Shown here in pieces: positions 47,901 to 60,600 of a DNA stretch of 64,000 nucleotides (its first letter is position 1; each line of letters begins with the position of its first letter). The position numbers and the translations under genes were made by a program. Under the pieces are notes generated by a model that made no database searches, was not told the DNA's origin, and was given only the letters and a program-made list of their open reading frames with translations. Source of the stretch: Liolophura sinensis (Eukaryota > Mollusca > Polyplacophora > Chitonida > Chitonidae); assembly GCF_032854445.1 (NCBI RefSeq), contig NC_088300.1, forward strand, positions 5,332,001 through 5,396,000. The letters run 5' to 3'.

Positions 47901-49232
47901 TTGAAATTCCATTGACCTACATGTAACATTTTGTGCCTCGGTATGTCATTGGCTGTGGTGTGCATCTTTTGTTACTAGATCACCTATGTCTCTTTCAGTT
48001 GTTTGTGTGTTGCTGTGACTACCTGTTCCCTCCTCGTTATGCCACAATCCGGGAAAGTGACAACAGCGCGGACTCAGGACAGGTGAGTACCCTGACAGTT
48101 TATGCATTGATCAGATTTTTGTCATATCCTGGAAAATTTATGACTTCATACCTAATTCCATCAGTATGGAGAGAGCTTTGTACTACTTTATAGCAAGCAG
48201 TACTGGAGAATGCTTAAGATTAATATACTGCCACCTCATTAATGGGTTAATTGTCATACATTTATAGTTATATGCAATGAATAATCTTGATAAATTCACT
48301 GAACATGTATTCACTGTATATGCTCACTCAATCTGGTTGGTTGGTAACCTGACAGTCACAGTGAGCCGATGTCTGGGCTCATTCTCTACAGCTAGCCGTA
48401 TGGAAAAAATCCCTGATCCCCAAATTAGATGGCAGGAACAAAGCTCTCAATGGTGTAATAAGTTAACTTTTCCCCTTAACCTTATGTAATGTTTTTGAAG
48501 TTAAATTTTGATACAACTACTTTATGAGTTGCGTTGGTGGGTTTTTATTGATGGCATATAATGTATCCACGGACAGATAGGCTTAATTTTAAAATGTTTC
48601 CCATGTTTCCGTACATGGGAAGCTCTGGCAGCAACCTGCAGATGGTTGAGGGTTTTCCTTGGGCTCTACCTGGTTTCCTCCCACCATAATGCTGGCTGCC
48701 GTTGTATAAGTGAAATATTCTTGAATATGGCATAAAACACCAATCAAATAAATGATTAAATAAAATGGAGGTTTCAGGACACAAAAGTTGATGTAAAATA
48801 ATAAATAGTTGATGAGAATAAATGAGAAGTGTTCATATAAACTTTCTGTGACTGATACTTATTTTGAAACTTACATTGTATAATATATATGTACTATATA
48901 TCTAAAATGTTTTTGACTTTTATACAAAGCTCATTTTTGTAAGTCGGTGATGGGTCAGTGGAATATACAAGGACAGTGTATAGTATGTTTGTGTAGTGGC
49001 TGTCACTTTTTGTTGAAGCCTGTGTACGGTAGTCAGCTAAGTGACCTTTAGCTGACTAGCACCCTAGACGGCAACACAAGTTTTGTGAAACAGGCCTCAT
49101 TTACAAAATATGTCCAATATCTTTTTTATTTATTTCATTTAGGATGATGAGTCCGATATATTGGACGACACTAAAACAGGAGATGGTGACGTTCGACGTC
49201 GACGTCCTCCCACTACAGACACATCGGAGTGA
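35940..49232 (+). CDS. TMX1: Thioredoxin-related transmembrane protein 1-like ER oxidoreductase (complete, 8 exons)
   Basis: Exons are 35940-36091, 39685-39800, 43774-43819, 45009-45137, 47198-47243, 47534-47635, 47999-48082 and 49143-49232 (TGA). All have GT-AG junctions and consistent phases, giving 254 aa (human about 280). The start is fixed by an in-frame TAA at 35904-35906 with no ATG between. A signal peptide spans about 1-26 (LTLIVTVLVEILINGVYS). The thioredoxin domain has active site WCPAC at 55-59; the CPAC form is typical of TMX1. Other marks are VDVTENP and the cis-Pro loop TALPTIYH (Pro101), then KDGEFRQYSGPR. The transmembrane helix is at about 180-203 (CYIIFAIVTIIAGLLLGLLF), preceded by YGIPEWG as in TMX1. 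The cytosolic tail is acidic and ends with RRRRPPTTDTSE. Family knowledge: a type I ER membrane thiol-disulfide oxidoreductase acting on membrane-bound clients. Introns 2 and 4 are packed with repeats. Exon assignment is strong; enzymatic role is by homology. Confidence 0.93.
36092..39684. other. TMX1 intron 1, nothing recognised
   Basis: 3.6 kb of AT-rich intronic sequence. No repeat family, nested gene or RNA gene was recognised. Confidence 0.5.
40353..41716. repeat. Large inverted repeat, two 395-bp arms, 574-bp spacer
   Basis: The left arm 40353-40747 (starting GGGTCAGTGGGTAGCAGATG, ending CAAACAGGAATGCAGG) is repeated in reverse complement at 41322-41716. The arms are exactly equal in length and almost identical by eye; one difference is TACACG against TATATG near the outer end. 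The spacer 40748-41321 holds a forward array of a 104-bp unit. It lies in TMX1 intron 2. Confidence 0.93.
40748..41321 (+). repeat. 104-bp tandem array, forward, about 5.5 copies
   Basis: ACAGTTCTACAGGGAGGAAA recurs at 40809, 40913, 41017, 41121 and 41225, exactly 104 bp apart. The unit continues GATTGTTCTTCACGGTGTTG, ATGCTGTAGGCTACCATTAC, TGATCATTTTGTTTGTGGTC and TACATGTTTGTGTTGCTG. Confidence 0.97.
41717..43534 (-). repeat. Same 104-bp tandem array in reverse orientation, about 17.5 copies
   Basis: The reverse complement of the 104-bp unit (AGAACAATCTTTCCTCCCTG, TAGAACTGTTCTG, CAACACAAACATGTAGACCA, CAAACAAAATGATCAGTAAT, GGTAGCCTACAGCATCAAC) repeats over 1.8 kb. Variant sites (TTTCCTCC/TTTTCTCC, GTCCAGCA/GCCCACCA/AGCACAGCA, ACACCGTG/ACTCCATG) are shared with the forward array, so the two arrays have a common origin. 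Confidence 0.97.
44639..44800 (+). repeat. 27-bp tandem repeat, six copies
   Basis: The unit is TTCAGTGAAGACCATGATCA plus TTCCATG (27 bp), with TTTAGTGAAG variants in the middle copies. A seventh, degenerate copy (GCTGTTCATGATCACTCCATG) follows. It produces open frames on both strands (MFSEDHDHS repeat), which are an artefact of the 27-bp period. TMX1 intron 3. Confidence 0.97.
44836..44997 (+). mobile_element. SINE family A, 3' two-thirds
   Basis: CTCCGGCTGTATGTGGGAAGG, CAGCAACCTGCGGATGGTGGTGG, CCTCCCACCATAATGCTGG, GAAATATTCTTGAGTACAGC, CAATCAAATAAATCAAAT. It ends about 10 bp before TMX1 exon 4, so part of the polypyrimidine/branch region upstream of that acceptor derives from the SINE tail. 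Confidence 0.85.
45240..47135 (+). repeat. 41-bp minisatellite, about 46 copies, 1.9 kb
   Basis: The unit is GTGGCAGTATACTGTGACTG, GGTGTGTTACTGGTCAGTGA, G (41 bp). There are several subtypes: GACTG/TTGCTG, TTACTGG/TTTCTGG, GTCAGTGAG/GTCAGCCAG/GTCACTGAG. The strand shown is very G/T-rich and C-poor. It fills most of TMX1 intron 4, between exons 45009-45137 and 47198-47243. Confidence 0.97.
48608..48768 (+). mobile_element. SINE family A, 3' two-thirds
   Basis: CCGTACATGGGAAGCTCTGG, CAGCAACCTGCAGATGGTTGAGGG, CCTCCCACCATAATGCTGGCTGCCGTTGTATAAGTGAAATATTCTTGAATATGGC and an AAATAAATG tail. TMX1 intron 7. Confidence 0.85.
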
Positions 49233-49599
49233 TCTTATTGGCTGCCTTAATTACATGACATAGTTATATTGCTAACCTAAGCACCAATGTTCATAGCTCC
49301 ATTAGCATTGTATATGACATACATGTGAATGACTGTTGCTGTACCTAAGCTTTTCTTGTCTAAACCTCATTCAGACCACTTTCTGTTCACATGGAAAATA
49401 TCCATATTTAATGTTTTCCCAGTTGGGCTTCAGAGCCACATGTATGTGTAATCAACTGTAATCAACAGCAGTGACTGAGCATATTATATTCCATGTTAGG
49501 AACAGCAGTTTTGAAAAATACAAATTTCTTCATAAAAATGTAAAGTAGGTTTTATTTTTGGTTAATACATTTTGATGTGTTGTGGTACCCTGTCTGAGA

Positions 49600-49605
49600 A
49601 ATAAA
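49600..49605 (+). terminator. Candidate poly(A) signal AATAAA (TMX1, proximal)
   Basis: A canonical hexamer about 370 bp after the TMX1 stop codon, followed by T-rich sequence. Confidence 0.45.
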
Positions 49606-50184
49606 TTTTCTTTTAAAATTGACCCCAATAACCCAAAATATGTTGACCATTGTTGATATGTAAACATAAGGTGAGATTTACCTGGTTGAACAACATTTTA
49701 ATGGTCGTACACGTTATTACTTTGTGCTTTTAATTGTCCCCTTCTAAAGTTTGTTGATTGATCAACAGACATAATTTTAACCTGCCAATATGTACCACAT
49801 TATACTTCCGGTTAAGGCACGTAAATATGTATATATTGTAATTGAAACCTTGTGAATATGCCTCACATTTTATGTTTTTTGTAACTTGTCACATAATTAT
49901 GATGTCAACATGTATGCAACTATTTTCAACCACTTGCCTGTTTTAACTCATTTTTATACTTGTAAACAGAAGGTTGTCTTTTGGGCAAACAATATATTTA
50001 TCTATTTAGACTGTTACTTGTTTTAAACAATGATCTTTGTACATATGTTATCTTAATCAACACAAGAAACTATGTCACTCACACCATGTTTTTCATCTTT
50101 CCAAAACAGATGGCTGATGTATTTCACTGACACTGCATCAAGTATAGGCTACTATAAATAATGAAGTATAATATGATGTAAGGG

Positions 50185-50190
50185 AATAAA
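50185..50190 (+). terminator. Candidate poly(A) signal AATAAA (TMX1, distal)
   Basis: A canonical hexamer about 950 bp after the TMX1 stop codon, followed by a T-rich stretch (ATTTGTTATTTATTTTTGG). Confidence 0.45.
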
Positions 50191-50210
50191 TGCATACATT
50201 ATCATTTGTT

Positions 50211-51651
50211 ATTTATTTTTGGTAGGATATTTTTCTCTCGGTCATTTAAAGGGTAAAATGATAAAATATTTCTTTTGTATTTTGGTTTAGAATTGCATGT
50301 GACAGAAAGTTGAGCCTGTTTGGGGCATGAAAGCACCGTGTGGTTTGTTTTTTGCTCTGTCTTTATTTGGAAATAGATGAATTAATAATCAGCAAAGGCA
50401 TAACTTATCTTTTATGGCACTTGGGATAAAACTAGATTTAGGCCACTAAAATTTTCACTGAGTCATTGTTTCTACATGATAATCATTGGAACATTTCTTA
50501 AAAAAGGCTATGTGCATGCTTAATGAGGTTTGTCAGGGCTGACAGTTGTCATGATGAAGAAAAGTCTGGTGATCAGTATGCAGATTCAGTGATTACATTA
50601 GTCAGATGATAGAGAAACCACTTGTTTATTTAGGATACAAGTGATTTAATTTAATAGAAATCATTATTAATAGAAATATTTGGTGTTATCTGGAGGTGTC
50701 CAAATCTACATGATAGTTTGATGGGTTTTTGTACTACTACTTTTTGCAATAATCAGATAGTTACATGCAGGGTTTTTTTTTTATCGACTTGGTATTCTTG
50801 GCAAGCAAATTTGTCAGACGCCATAGACTTCGGAGCTGTCAAGATGTAGTTATAAGTAATTAATTGTTCATATAGAACCAGTTACCTTAGATCTGCAGTC
50901 GAATGACATATAGTTAAGAGAAATCACAGTTTTGAGATATAGAAATAGAATCCTCTTCCTGTTTTTACTGTGGATTTTTTGTGAAAGTTCAGTTATGTTT
51001 AGTATTAAGGGTTTATATTTAACCAGACATGCTAATTGGCATTCAGTATCTTAATGATTGGTTTTGCCGGTAAAATGGCTTTGTTTAGCCTTTTTTCTTT
51101 GTTCATCGTATGTCTTGCTATGCGTATTTCCGGAACAAATTTCCAGGGCTTGTGGCTTTTCATGAATATTTATAACATAAGCACCGAATTACACCAATCA
51201 GTTATGCCCGTGCTATTGTATGCATGCCATTTTTAGTCTATGACGAAAGATAGGTGTCTTTAAAACGACTGATCATCGCCTTCAAGTGTACTAATTTCAC
51301 AGACCTATAGCTTTGAATAAATATTTTATAACATATCATCTGGACAGTGACTTCGTTGCTTTTCTGATCCAAGCCATATACAGTATATAGCTTACTTCAA
51401 GGATGTTAGTGAACGATAAATATGTGTGAAACGTGAGGCTTGCAGGCCGCATGGAGTATCATAAGCCAGCCCAAAGTTCGCATATTCCAGGGTAGTCACG
51501 TGTGCTTTCACGCGTTGCTCTCGCCTTAAATATACGTTATGAAACTAAACAGGAAGAGGTATAAACCTGCTATATCTGAGTAATGGTATATATCTAGATA
51601 TCTTACGAGTGTCGACATAACACGGCGACATAGAGACAGGAGACTTACACC
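50211..51651. other. Intergenic region upstream of the HyuA-like gene
   Basis: 1.4 kb of AT-rich DNA between the TMX1 3' end and the next start codon. It should hold the promoter and 5'UTR of the HyuA-like gene; no specific element was identified. Confidence 0.4.
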
Positions 51652-54600
51652 ATGTTGGGCTGTATAGGTGTAGATGTGGGAGGGACGAATACCGACGCCG
51701 TCCTTCTGAGGGGAAAAGAGGTGCTGTGTACCGCCAAGAAACCTACAAGCCGAGATGTGATCTGTGGGGTGAAGCAGGCGATACGAACCGTGCTTGCTAG
51801 GGTGAAAAAGACAGGTGACGAGCGGCAATAAAAACTCTGTATCTGATATATACGCCAGCCCACATTTACGTGTCTTTAAGACTGTAACACTAACGGTTCA
51901 CCGCTTCTTTTAACACGATGTGATGAAATGTTCTTGCTCCATGTTGGCATGCTTGCATTACGATAACACGTACAGTTACAACAATAGGTTTTACACTTAT
52001 GGGTGTGGCACAGGTTCTAGTACTGAAAACAGGTTCTAGTACTGATACCGCTCCGGTTTCGCACTAGCGACCTAAATGGCTAGCAATGCATGACAGGCCT
52101 CCCTCAAGAAATCAGAGGTAGCTGTTTATTGTGCAGATCCCACCAGTGTAACTGTCCTTAACTTATAAGAAAATAGGAAGCATTCCACAACTGTTTGTCG
52201 GATTCAAAGTTCCTCTTTTAAAAAAATGGGAACAGGGTTGATTGATAATTGCGCTGTAGAACAAATCTTTGAAAGTCGAAGACTTCAACGCGTCACACGA
52301 AACAACAAAGAACACAACAGCTAAAAGCCGGTTTGTATGCTACCGGTACATTGTATTTACGCATCAAATTTCTGAAGCCTATTTTGCCACGTGGGGTATC
52401 TAAAACAGCTGTTTGCCATTTTTGTTGTAGATCCATCTGTACGAATAGTTCAAATTAACATCGGAACTACACATTTTGTCAACGCGGTAGTGCAGCGTCA
52501 GAATTTGGCCAAAGTCTCTGTCATTCGGCTGTGTGGAACAGCCTCTACTGGAATTCCACCTTATATGGACTTCCCGCGGGATCTTGCCGAGGTCAGTACG
52601 AGACTGCATGTGCATCATGTTGTGTGCTCCACCAAAAAAGCAATACAACTTTTCATAATAATAACCATCCTTTCATAATTATTTTCAGAGTTTGAGAAAA
52701 TTGTATGTATTATTCGCACTGTTAACGCGCCAGCTGTCAAATTTTAGAATCAAATTTGGGCTTCAGTTTAAATATCATGCCTTAATTCAGCATATAGAAC
52801 TACCACTGAATTTGTAAGAACAAAACGCTATGTAATGCGCCTAGGTAGGAGACGACCGATTTATTTGATATGATTAGTGAAAAGTCCAGATAACAATAAT
52901 GCACCACCTGGAGAGTTAGTGGTTTTCTTTAAATCCAGCAAAGGTGGCTAAATATTTTTCATACCCTTTGCTATGTATCCATTCTTTATCACAGTATACC
53001 GTTTAGGGAATGCGAGGATCATCCCTAAATAGTTTTTATATATAATTGTATTTCTAAAGTGAACAGGTATACGTCTGCCAATAGAAGGGGGTAGGGGGCG
53101 AATTTCACATAGATGTTATTAATGAGAAGTTCAAACAGCTCGGTGAACAACAAAACACCCCATGAAGTACTGATTTTTATCGTCTATATTGTTCATTTTA
53201 GTACAACAAATGGGATGAAATGAAACTTTAGAGCGTTACATGATATAGGCCTCCTGCCGGATCAATTTCTCTCAGGAAAATATCTGGGTCCTACCAGCTG
53301 AAAAATGGGGGTGCCCAGACTTCTGCCCGTGGTTCCGAAGCCATTGACTTGATGTATTCCTTGACAGAGATTATGCGACATGGCATTTGTGACTTTACAG
53401 AATTTGTTGCACGATTTATGACTCCATCTAGGGTTTTAATTACTTTAGCTTTTTTTGTGTTATCGTGTTCATCTGTTCAATATATCCCCCCCCCACCGCC
53501 CCCACCCCCCGCCATAAAACCTTAAGTCTTATACATGGATTAAAATCAGTCAAGCTATCAATTTTGTGCATGTCCCAATACACAAAACTTGTATATTGAA
53601 GTAGCTGATTTAGATAAGCGATTTTATGATGATGTAGGTTATTCGTGGAGAGGTGTATATGATAAACGGGGGCTACCAGTTTGACGGCCAGGAGATCAGT
53701 TCCATCGCAGAAGAAGAAATCAGGACAAGTGCGGAAGACAGCCGCAAGAAAGGCGTCAACAACTTCGTTATCTGTGGAGTGTTTTCGCCTGTCAACAACG
53801 GTCAGGAAGTGAAGGTGTTGGATATGTATTTTATATTATGTGGACAGACTTTAAGGAGGAAGGGGCATTTTTTTGTCTCAATAAAGTTTGATAAAAAAAA
53901 CATAGTTAAAAATGTCAATACGTGATTAATATTAGAGTCTACCTATCTAGTGACATGTCGCAAAACTCTTCTTCTCACTTTCGGAAGGTAGGTAATGCAT
54001 TATTCTTCTGAAACCCAAAAACAACGAACATTGGTAACACAAGAACAACGAGAACGCCCTTCTTGGTTTCACATGGTTTGAGCCGTTTGGCTGTAGTATT
54101 TATTATTTATTCAGGTTGGTGAACTGCTGAAGTCAGCATTTCCTGATATCAGTTTTACTTTATCGCACGAAGTCGGGTACATTGGATTACTTGAGCGGGA
54201 AAACGCTGCCATTTTGAATGAGTGTTTGAAGCCATTGTGTCAGCAGACAATCCATGGTTTCCAGGAGGCATTGACAGACCTCGGTGTCACATGCCCGTTC
54301 TACCTCACGCAGAATGATGGTACCATCACCAGGTAGGTTTACATTGTCAATTAAAGCCACACTGTCTTCTCTTAAACAATATATCTAGGATAATTTTATT
54401 GAAAGACTCAAAATAACAGAATATGCACAAGTTAGAAAAGGTTTACTTCCTACCTAAATGTTTTTATGTAGTTCAACAGAGGCTATCCGCTATCCAGTCA
54501 CGACTTTTGCTTCGGGGCCTACAAATAGTATGCGAGGAGCGGCTTTCTTATCAGGTAAATACAGCACCTGTTCTTTGTGCGTTTAATACCTAAATTAGCT

Positions 54601-57600
54601 AAACGCACAATAGAGCTCTGCGGGAAGTTTTTAGCTTTAGCTGTATTTTGGTTGGTTTGTTTTGTTTGCGGTAGAATTGGTGGGAGTTGTTTAAATTAAT
54701 AAAATTATCTCATAACAATTCCATCAAGATTTTAATACGGTACAAAACAAGTTAGAAAATATGAAAATAATTAATAAATAAAAAACGTAGAAATAATTCA
54801 GAAACCATGCATTTATAATTATTTCAGTGAATTTGTTTTACTATGCAGCATTGCCTTGGAGTAACACCTCAACATTCCCTCTCTGTCACTGTCATATCTC
54901 TCATCAATCTGAGGCAGACTTGTTTTCTCTTTTTTTTCCTTTTACGTCTTTAAACTTGATAAAATGCAACTTGAAAAATCCTTTCCCCAGATTTGGCATG
55001 GTTCATAAGGGATGGCTCGTGGAATATAATTAAATCTTCTAATAAATGTCGAACGTTGTAATTCAACTGTCACGGTAATATTTAACTTTCTTACAAGACT
55101 GATTGCCAGCGGTACAGTAAAATACTACGCCAGTCTCGTTCTTGATTGTCACATAGAAACAGTTCTGGGTATGTATTTGTTCAGATGAAGCGGACTGTAT
55201 CGTGGTGGACATCGGCGGAACCACAACTGACGTAGGTGCGCTACAAAACGGTTTCCCGCGTGAGGCTTCCAGTCAAATCAAGGTGCATTTCATAGTTTAT
55301 TGTCCCATCTGTTAGTTAAACCACAGATTCCTTTTATGTTGCAATGTCAAAAGGGTAAGATGTGATTGATCTGTTTTAAGGTATGTGCATAACGTGGTCA
55401 GAGACATGTGGTTATGTATTATACACTTAAAAAATTAATATGCTGACGGAAAGTTACCTGAGTGATGCTAGAATGTATTCTGTTGTAATAACATACTATT
55501 CTGTCACATTCAACACAATATCCTGTTAGTGTAACAAAATCTTTATGTTGAATTAATAGAACATTATTGGTGCATTTACAGAACAATCTGCTGGAATAGC
55601 AGAATACATTTTAGCACCCAAACAACAGACCTTCTTTTGATATTAATAGATTGCATTTTTGAGTGTAACACACATCGCAGAATTCAGGGTTACTGTATAT
55701 ATGTTTACACTTTATCATAATGTTAACATGCGATAATAAAGATCTAGACAGTGTATAGGGCAAGGATTTGGACATGTTAAAACCCATCCAACTGTTTTGA
55801 ACGAAAAATATAGAATATACACGCATACCTGAATAAAATATCTAAATTGCTGCGAATGATTCTGGTACCATCAAGGTTGGCTGAATAAAAATGTGCATCT
55901 ATAATAGGTGTATGCGGATCTGTAACAGGTGAACATAAATATATAACAGGTAAACATTAATCTGATACGCGCGAACTTAGGTCTGTAACAGGTAAACATT
56001 ACTCTGTAGCAGACGAACATTGATTTGTTACAGGTGAATATAGATCTATAACAGCTAAACATTAATCTGTAACAGGCGAACATTGATTTGTAATAGGTGA
56101 ACATAGATCTGTAACAGGCAAACATTAATCTGTAACAGGCGAACATTGATTTGTAACAGGTGAACATAGATCTGTAACAGGTAAACATTAATCTGTAACA
56201 ATCGAACATTGATTTGTAACAGGTGAACATAGATCTGTAATAGGTGAACATAGATCTGTAATAGGTGGACGTAGATTTGTTACAGGTGACCATAAATCCG
56301 TAACAGGTGGATATGGATCTGTAACAGACGAACGTTGATCTGTAATAGGTGAACATATATCCATAACAAGTGATTGTATTCGTATTCCTGTAACAGCCAA
56401 ATATATATCTCTAACATGCAGGTGGGCGGCGTCCGCACAAATTTCCGAATGCCCGATGTATTTAGTATTGGTCTGGGCGGTGGTTCGTTTGTGAGCATAT
56501 CGGACAATCTACAGGTAACTTATGTAACGGTATTTATGCAAAAATGCAACGACAGTTTGTCCCGAATGTAAATGAATTACAAAACAAAACAAAAACAAAC
56601 AACAATTTTATTTCACTTTTCCATCATGCGCTGACCAAATAACCTGAATGGTTCGTTCAAGTCATTTGAAGTTGTTCATTGTTTACAAAGAGACGATTCT
56701 CTTTTCGTTTGTTCAGAAGGTCACTGTAGGTCCCAGGAGCACTGGGTATCGACTGTTGACAGACGGCCTCGCCTTTGGGGGGAAAACATTAACTGCGACA
56801 GATGCAGCTGTACTCATGGGTATGGTGGAGATAGGCGACAAGAGCAAAGTACAGCAATGTGTTAGCGTGGAGGCCGCGCGAGCAACAGTAGACAAGATAC
56901 AAGTCATGTTAGAAGACTGCATTGATCAAATAAAGGTTGGTAGCAGTTTTCAGATGTTGCTTTTTATTTATGAATATTTATGAATAACCAGCGAGTGTTG
57001 GATTTGAACCCGCGACATCATTGTTAAAGGGCCTGACAGTTGCAGTGAACCAGTTAGGAGCCCTATTGCTTCTGATCACGTGGTATGTTTTTGCATGTAG
57101 TAAGTTTGGGGTTTAATGCCGTAATTAGTTTTCGGTCATATGGCGAAAAGGAGTCATTAGGTGGTGTATGTACCGATACTTTGTTTGGGCGAGTCCATGC
57201 CGGCAAAGTGCTGCCCCCAGTAATGTATCATGCCGAAGACACTAGACATGACGTCACATCCCTTTTTTTCCCCCCACGTTCACCAGAAGTAAGGATATTT
57301 TGGGAACATAATTTTACTAATCTTTTACTCAAGGATAAAAAGAGTTATTCCAACATTAAGTGTTGTGATTAGAGTTAGACAAACTTCCTCTGACGTCAGA
57401 GTTCCTTACCTCTAATAATATGGTCCATAAAGTCCATCTTAGAATTCAAATGTTTGAGCGCCTTTGATTCTTTTCACAAAAATCAAGAAAAAAAATAATA
57501 ATAATAAAAAAAAATATGTATGAGTATATTGATGCATAGCTTTAAGTGGTCTATTTAGTGATGCCTACTTACATTTTTAGAAGTCTTTTTCTATAATATT

Positions 57601-60600
57601 CATATGGTTATGGAATTAAGGATAGACATTTCTGCATACCTAAGACGCAGTACTTTAATGTTATTGGCATTTTTTATGAATTCTCAATGGACTGAATGCT
57701 TTGGCAATAATAGTAGTCAGAAAATGAATACTTCAGTCTTATTGTACGTTCCACTGGTTTATGAGTGGGAAAACTGGCCATAGCCCAGCAAAAACATCGC
57801 CTATTGCCAGATATCTGAAAGACGTGCTTTAAGTTGCCCGCAAATCAGCGGAATAAAGATTCGAACCCGTGGTCTCATCCAATCTAAGTAGAGCCTTGCA
57901 CTTGGACTGAAGAAAAGAGTTCATTTTTATGTACTCATCGAAAACATGGGTGCAGAGAGTCTTCAAATTTGATGTGGATATTCTTGCGTCTTTCCTGTAT
58001 CATTGAAAACTGATTACTTTTCTCTCACATCTTACCAGCTTTATTACTATTATTGAAATATTCTTGAGTAAAATGCACAAAATGCTAATCACATGAACCA
58101 TTCTGTCACGAGTTCAATCAATACCCTATAATTAACTATTTGTTCATGTAGACATTTGAGTTGCACGACCAAGGCACAAAAGTCGTGGATTTTGCACATC
58201 GCACGTATTTCCATTTCGCTCTGTTGTGCATGGATTCGTGCAGATATCCATCTGTTCATATGTCATTGTTTCTGGCGGGTCCGCCACTGATCGAGTTCAC
58301 ACTCTCGTTGTGGCCTCTCTGTGTCCTAAGTGACAAACATCGCAAATATTTCCACATACCAGCCACCAACGTTCTGTTAATTAAACCGTAAATTACAGGA
58401 TTAATGCAACAGTTCATGTAGGCGATACTGGTCGCGGCCACAATATACTCCGAATGCATTGTCATGTGATTGCTCAAGCCATCCAACTGAACCCCAGTAA
58501 GGCAGACGAACACCGGTGACCACATTACCACAAACAAACCGACCAATAACAGCAACATTCTCACTACGCGGAAGTCACGCTCTTGTCGTTTGCGCGTCCG
58601 CACTAGGTTAAGCGTGTTTCCGGGTCGTCTTTGGACTGCCCATCGGCCAGAAATACTGCGGAGCTGAGATGGACGCACAGCTTTACGAGATTTCCAGAAT
58701 TTTCGAAAAATGCAAAAGTAGTTAAAGCACATTAGTATCAGGGGAATGATGAAGCCTGCCATTAGCACATAAGGCACGAATATTGCAGAGATGCGCACAC
58801 GCTCTTTGGGCCACACAAGAGTGCATATTGTAACATTAGAGTGACCAAATCTGAAAGTTCTCAGTTGGAAAAATATTGCAATAGGTAGAAAAGTCAGAAG
58901 ACAAATAAACCAGGTAACTGCTATGACGAGTTTAACAGCGCGGGGGCTAAAAGGCCGCACGCGGTTCTTCACAATCCTTAGATACCTGTCTATACTGATG
59001 ATGGCCATTGTCCATATGGAAACCCCGCCACATGCAAACAGCACATACATAACGCCGTGACACACAAAATAGCCAAAGTCCCAGGTACGTGTGATCCGGG
59101 TGACGGCAATAAAGGGGGCTGTCAGCACAAACAGATTGTCAGAGAAGGCCAGGTTACCGATGAAATATTCAGTAGTCTTGCTGGGACACTTCCTAATTAC
59201 CTCCACGAGAATGATAGAGTTACCGAACACTGCGATCAAGAAGAGGAGAGTTATGATGGCAGCTTCGGTGTCCGATAATATGCTGTCATTTCGGCCGAAT
59301 TGGGAGTAATAGGTGAAGTACATCCGGTAACCGACTCCCTTCTCCATTCCAACAAAGTAGGACCGATTAACCACCCCCATGCCACTGAATCCGTATTCAT
59401 CCAGAGTCCTCATGGTAATCCTGTACAAAATAAGAAAAGAAAATGTCCTTGGGCGGTCCTTTAAACGTAAAGAAGATAAAAATGAAGTCAGCGTCATAGA
59501 AAATAAAAACATTGGAAACGTTTTTTATTAAAAGGATTTTTTGATACAGCTAGATGCCATTCATATGACACCGAGTTTTACTTCGTTTATTTTCACCTTT
59601 GGAAGAAATTCTTGCGAAAGCTACTCGGATATCGTCTACTTAACAACAAGCTACTTCATATAGGATATAAGGTAATGCACAGTTTACGATATCATTCAGA
59701 TTGAAGGTAGTCAATAAAGACTACCATGACAGAAATAACATTTATTTTGTTGCATTTAATTAGTTAAAATATACAGGAAAAGGCTATTTTCATCACGGTA
59801 CAATAAATACAAGAGATAAATGTGCAGATAGTTGCCATAACAGATCTGATTACAGTCGCCTTTAGCATATAAACTAGACGAGAAAAGAAAACCAGAGAGG
59901 TTACCTGTCCAAAGCTGCCTTTAACCACACGGAGCCGAGAACGAACGACGAAAGTGGGATCTGTTACATTTCCACTTGTTTTTTCGCTGTTTATTTGGAC
60001 AGCAAACACCCTGGCCATTTTTAACCAGCTCTGTAAATCATAGTTTGGCATTTTCGGGGCGCGGACATACTTGTTCATTTGAAGGAGCCGAGATCCTGCA
60101 GTTGCCTGGATACTGGATAAGCTTGCCATCTTCGGCAAGATTGGAGTACTGTGCCTCATGTTCATGTCTTGATTAATACCCTTTATCGACAGTTTTAACC
60201 CTTCTTGATTTGTCCAACGAGTGCTAATGTCCACTGTATCTAAGACGCTTTTGGTTGATATATCACATCATTTTTTCATCTCAAGATCATACTCAATTAT
60301 TTAGTCACAATGGCGTGGTATGGGTTCACGAGTGAAAGAATTCATCAGGGAATAAAAACTATAAACAACCAGGCCGTTTGAAGATTGTTTCCAATTATTC
60401 TGTTAAGCAAAGAGTGATATGGGTGATAACAATTATTCTGTTAAGCAAAGAGTGATATGGGTGACAACAATTATTCTGTTAAAGCAAAGAGTGATATGGG
60501 TGATAACAATTATTCTGTTAAGCAAAGAGTGATATGGGTGACAACAAGTTATTCTGTTAAGCAAAGAGTGATATGGGTGATAACAATTATTCTGTTAAGC

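Larger units (their letters stand above)
49233..50210 (+). other. Probable 3'UTR of the TMX1-like gene
   Basis: AT-rich non-coding sequence after the stop codon with two AATAAA hexamers, at 49600-49605 and 50185-50190. Either could define the mRNA end. No ORF of interest. Confidence 0.5.

Noticed and set aside
55871-56356. 161-codon minus-strand frame with repeated YRSMFTC
   Set aside because: It is the translation of the 21-bp minisatellite inside a HyuA intron; open only because of the repeat period.
57000-57885. tRNA genes suggested by GGTTCAAATCC and GGTTCGAATC
   Set aside because: Good B boxes but no A box at the right distance and no pairing acceptor stem could be found; SINE head remnants are more likely.
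59764-60234. 156-codon minus-strand ORF as a separate gene
   Set aside because: No recognisable domain; contains an internal splice donor; at most a non-coding leader exon of the GPCR, listed with low confidence.
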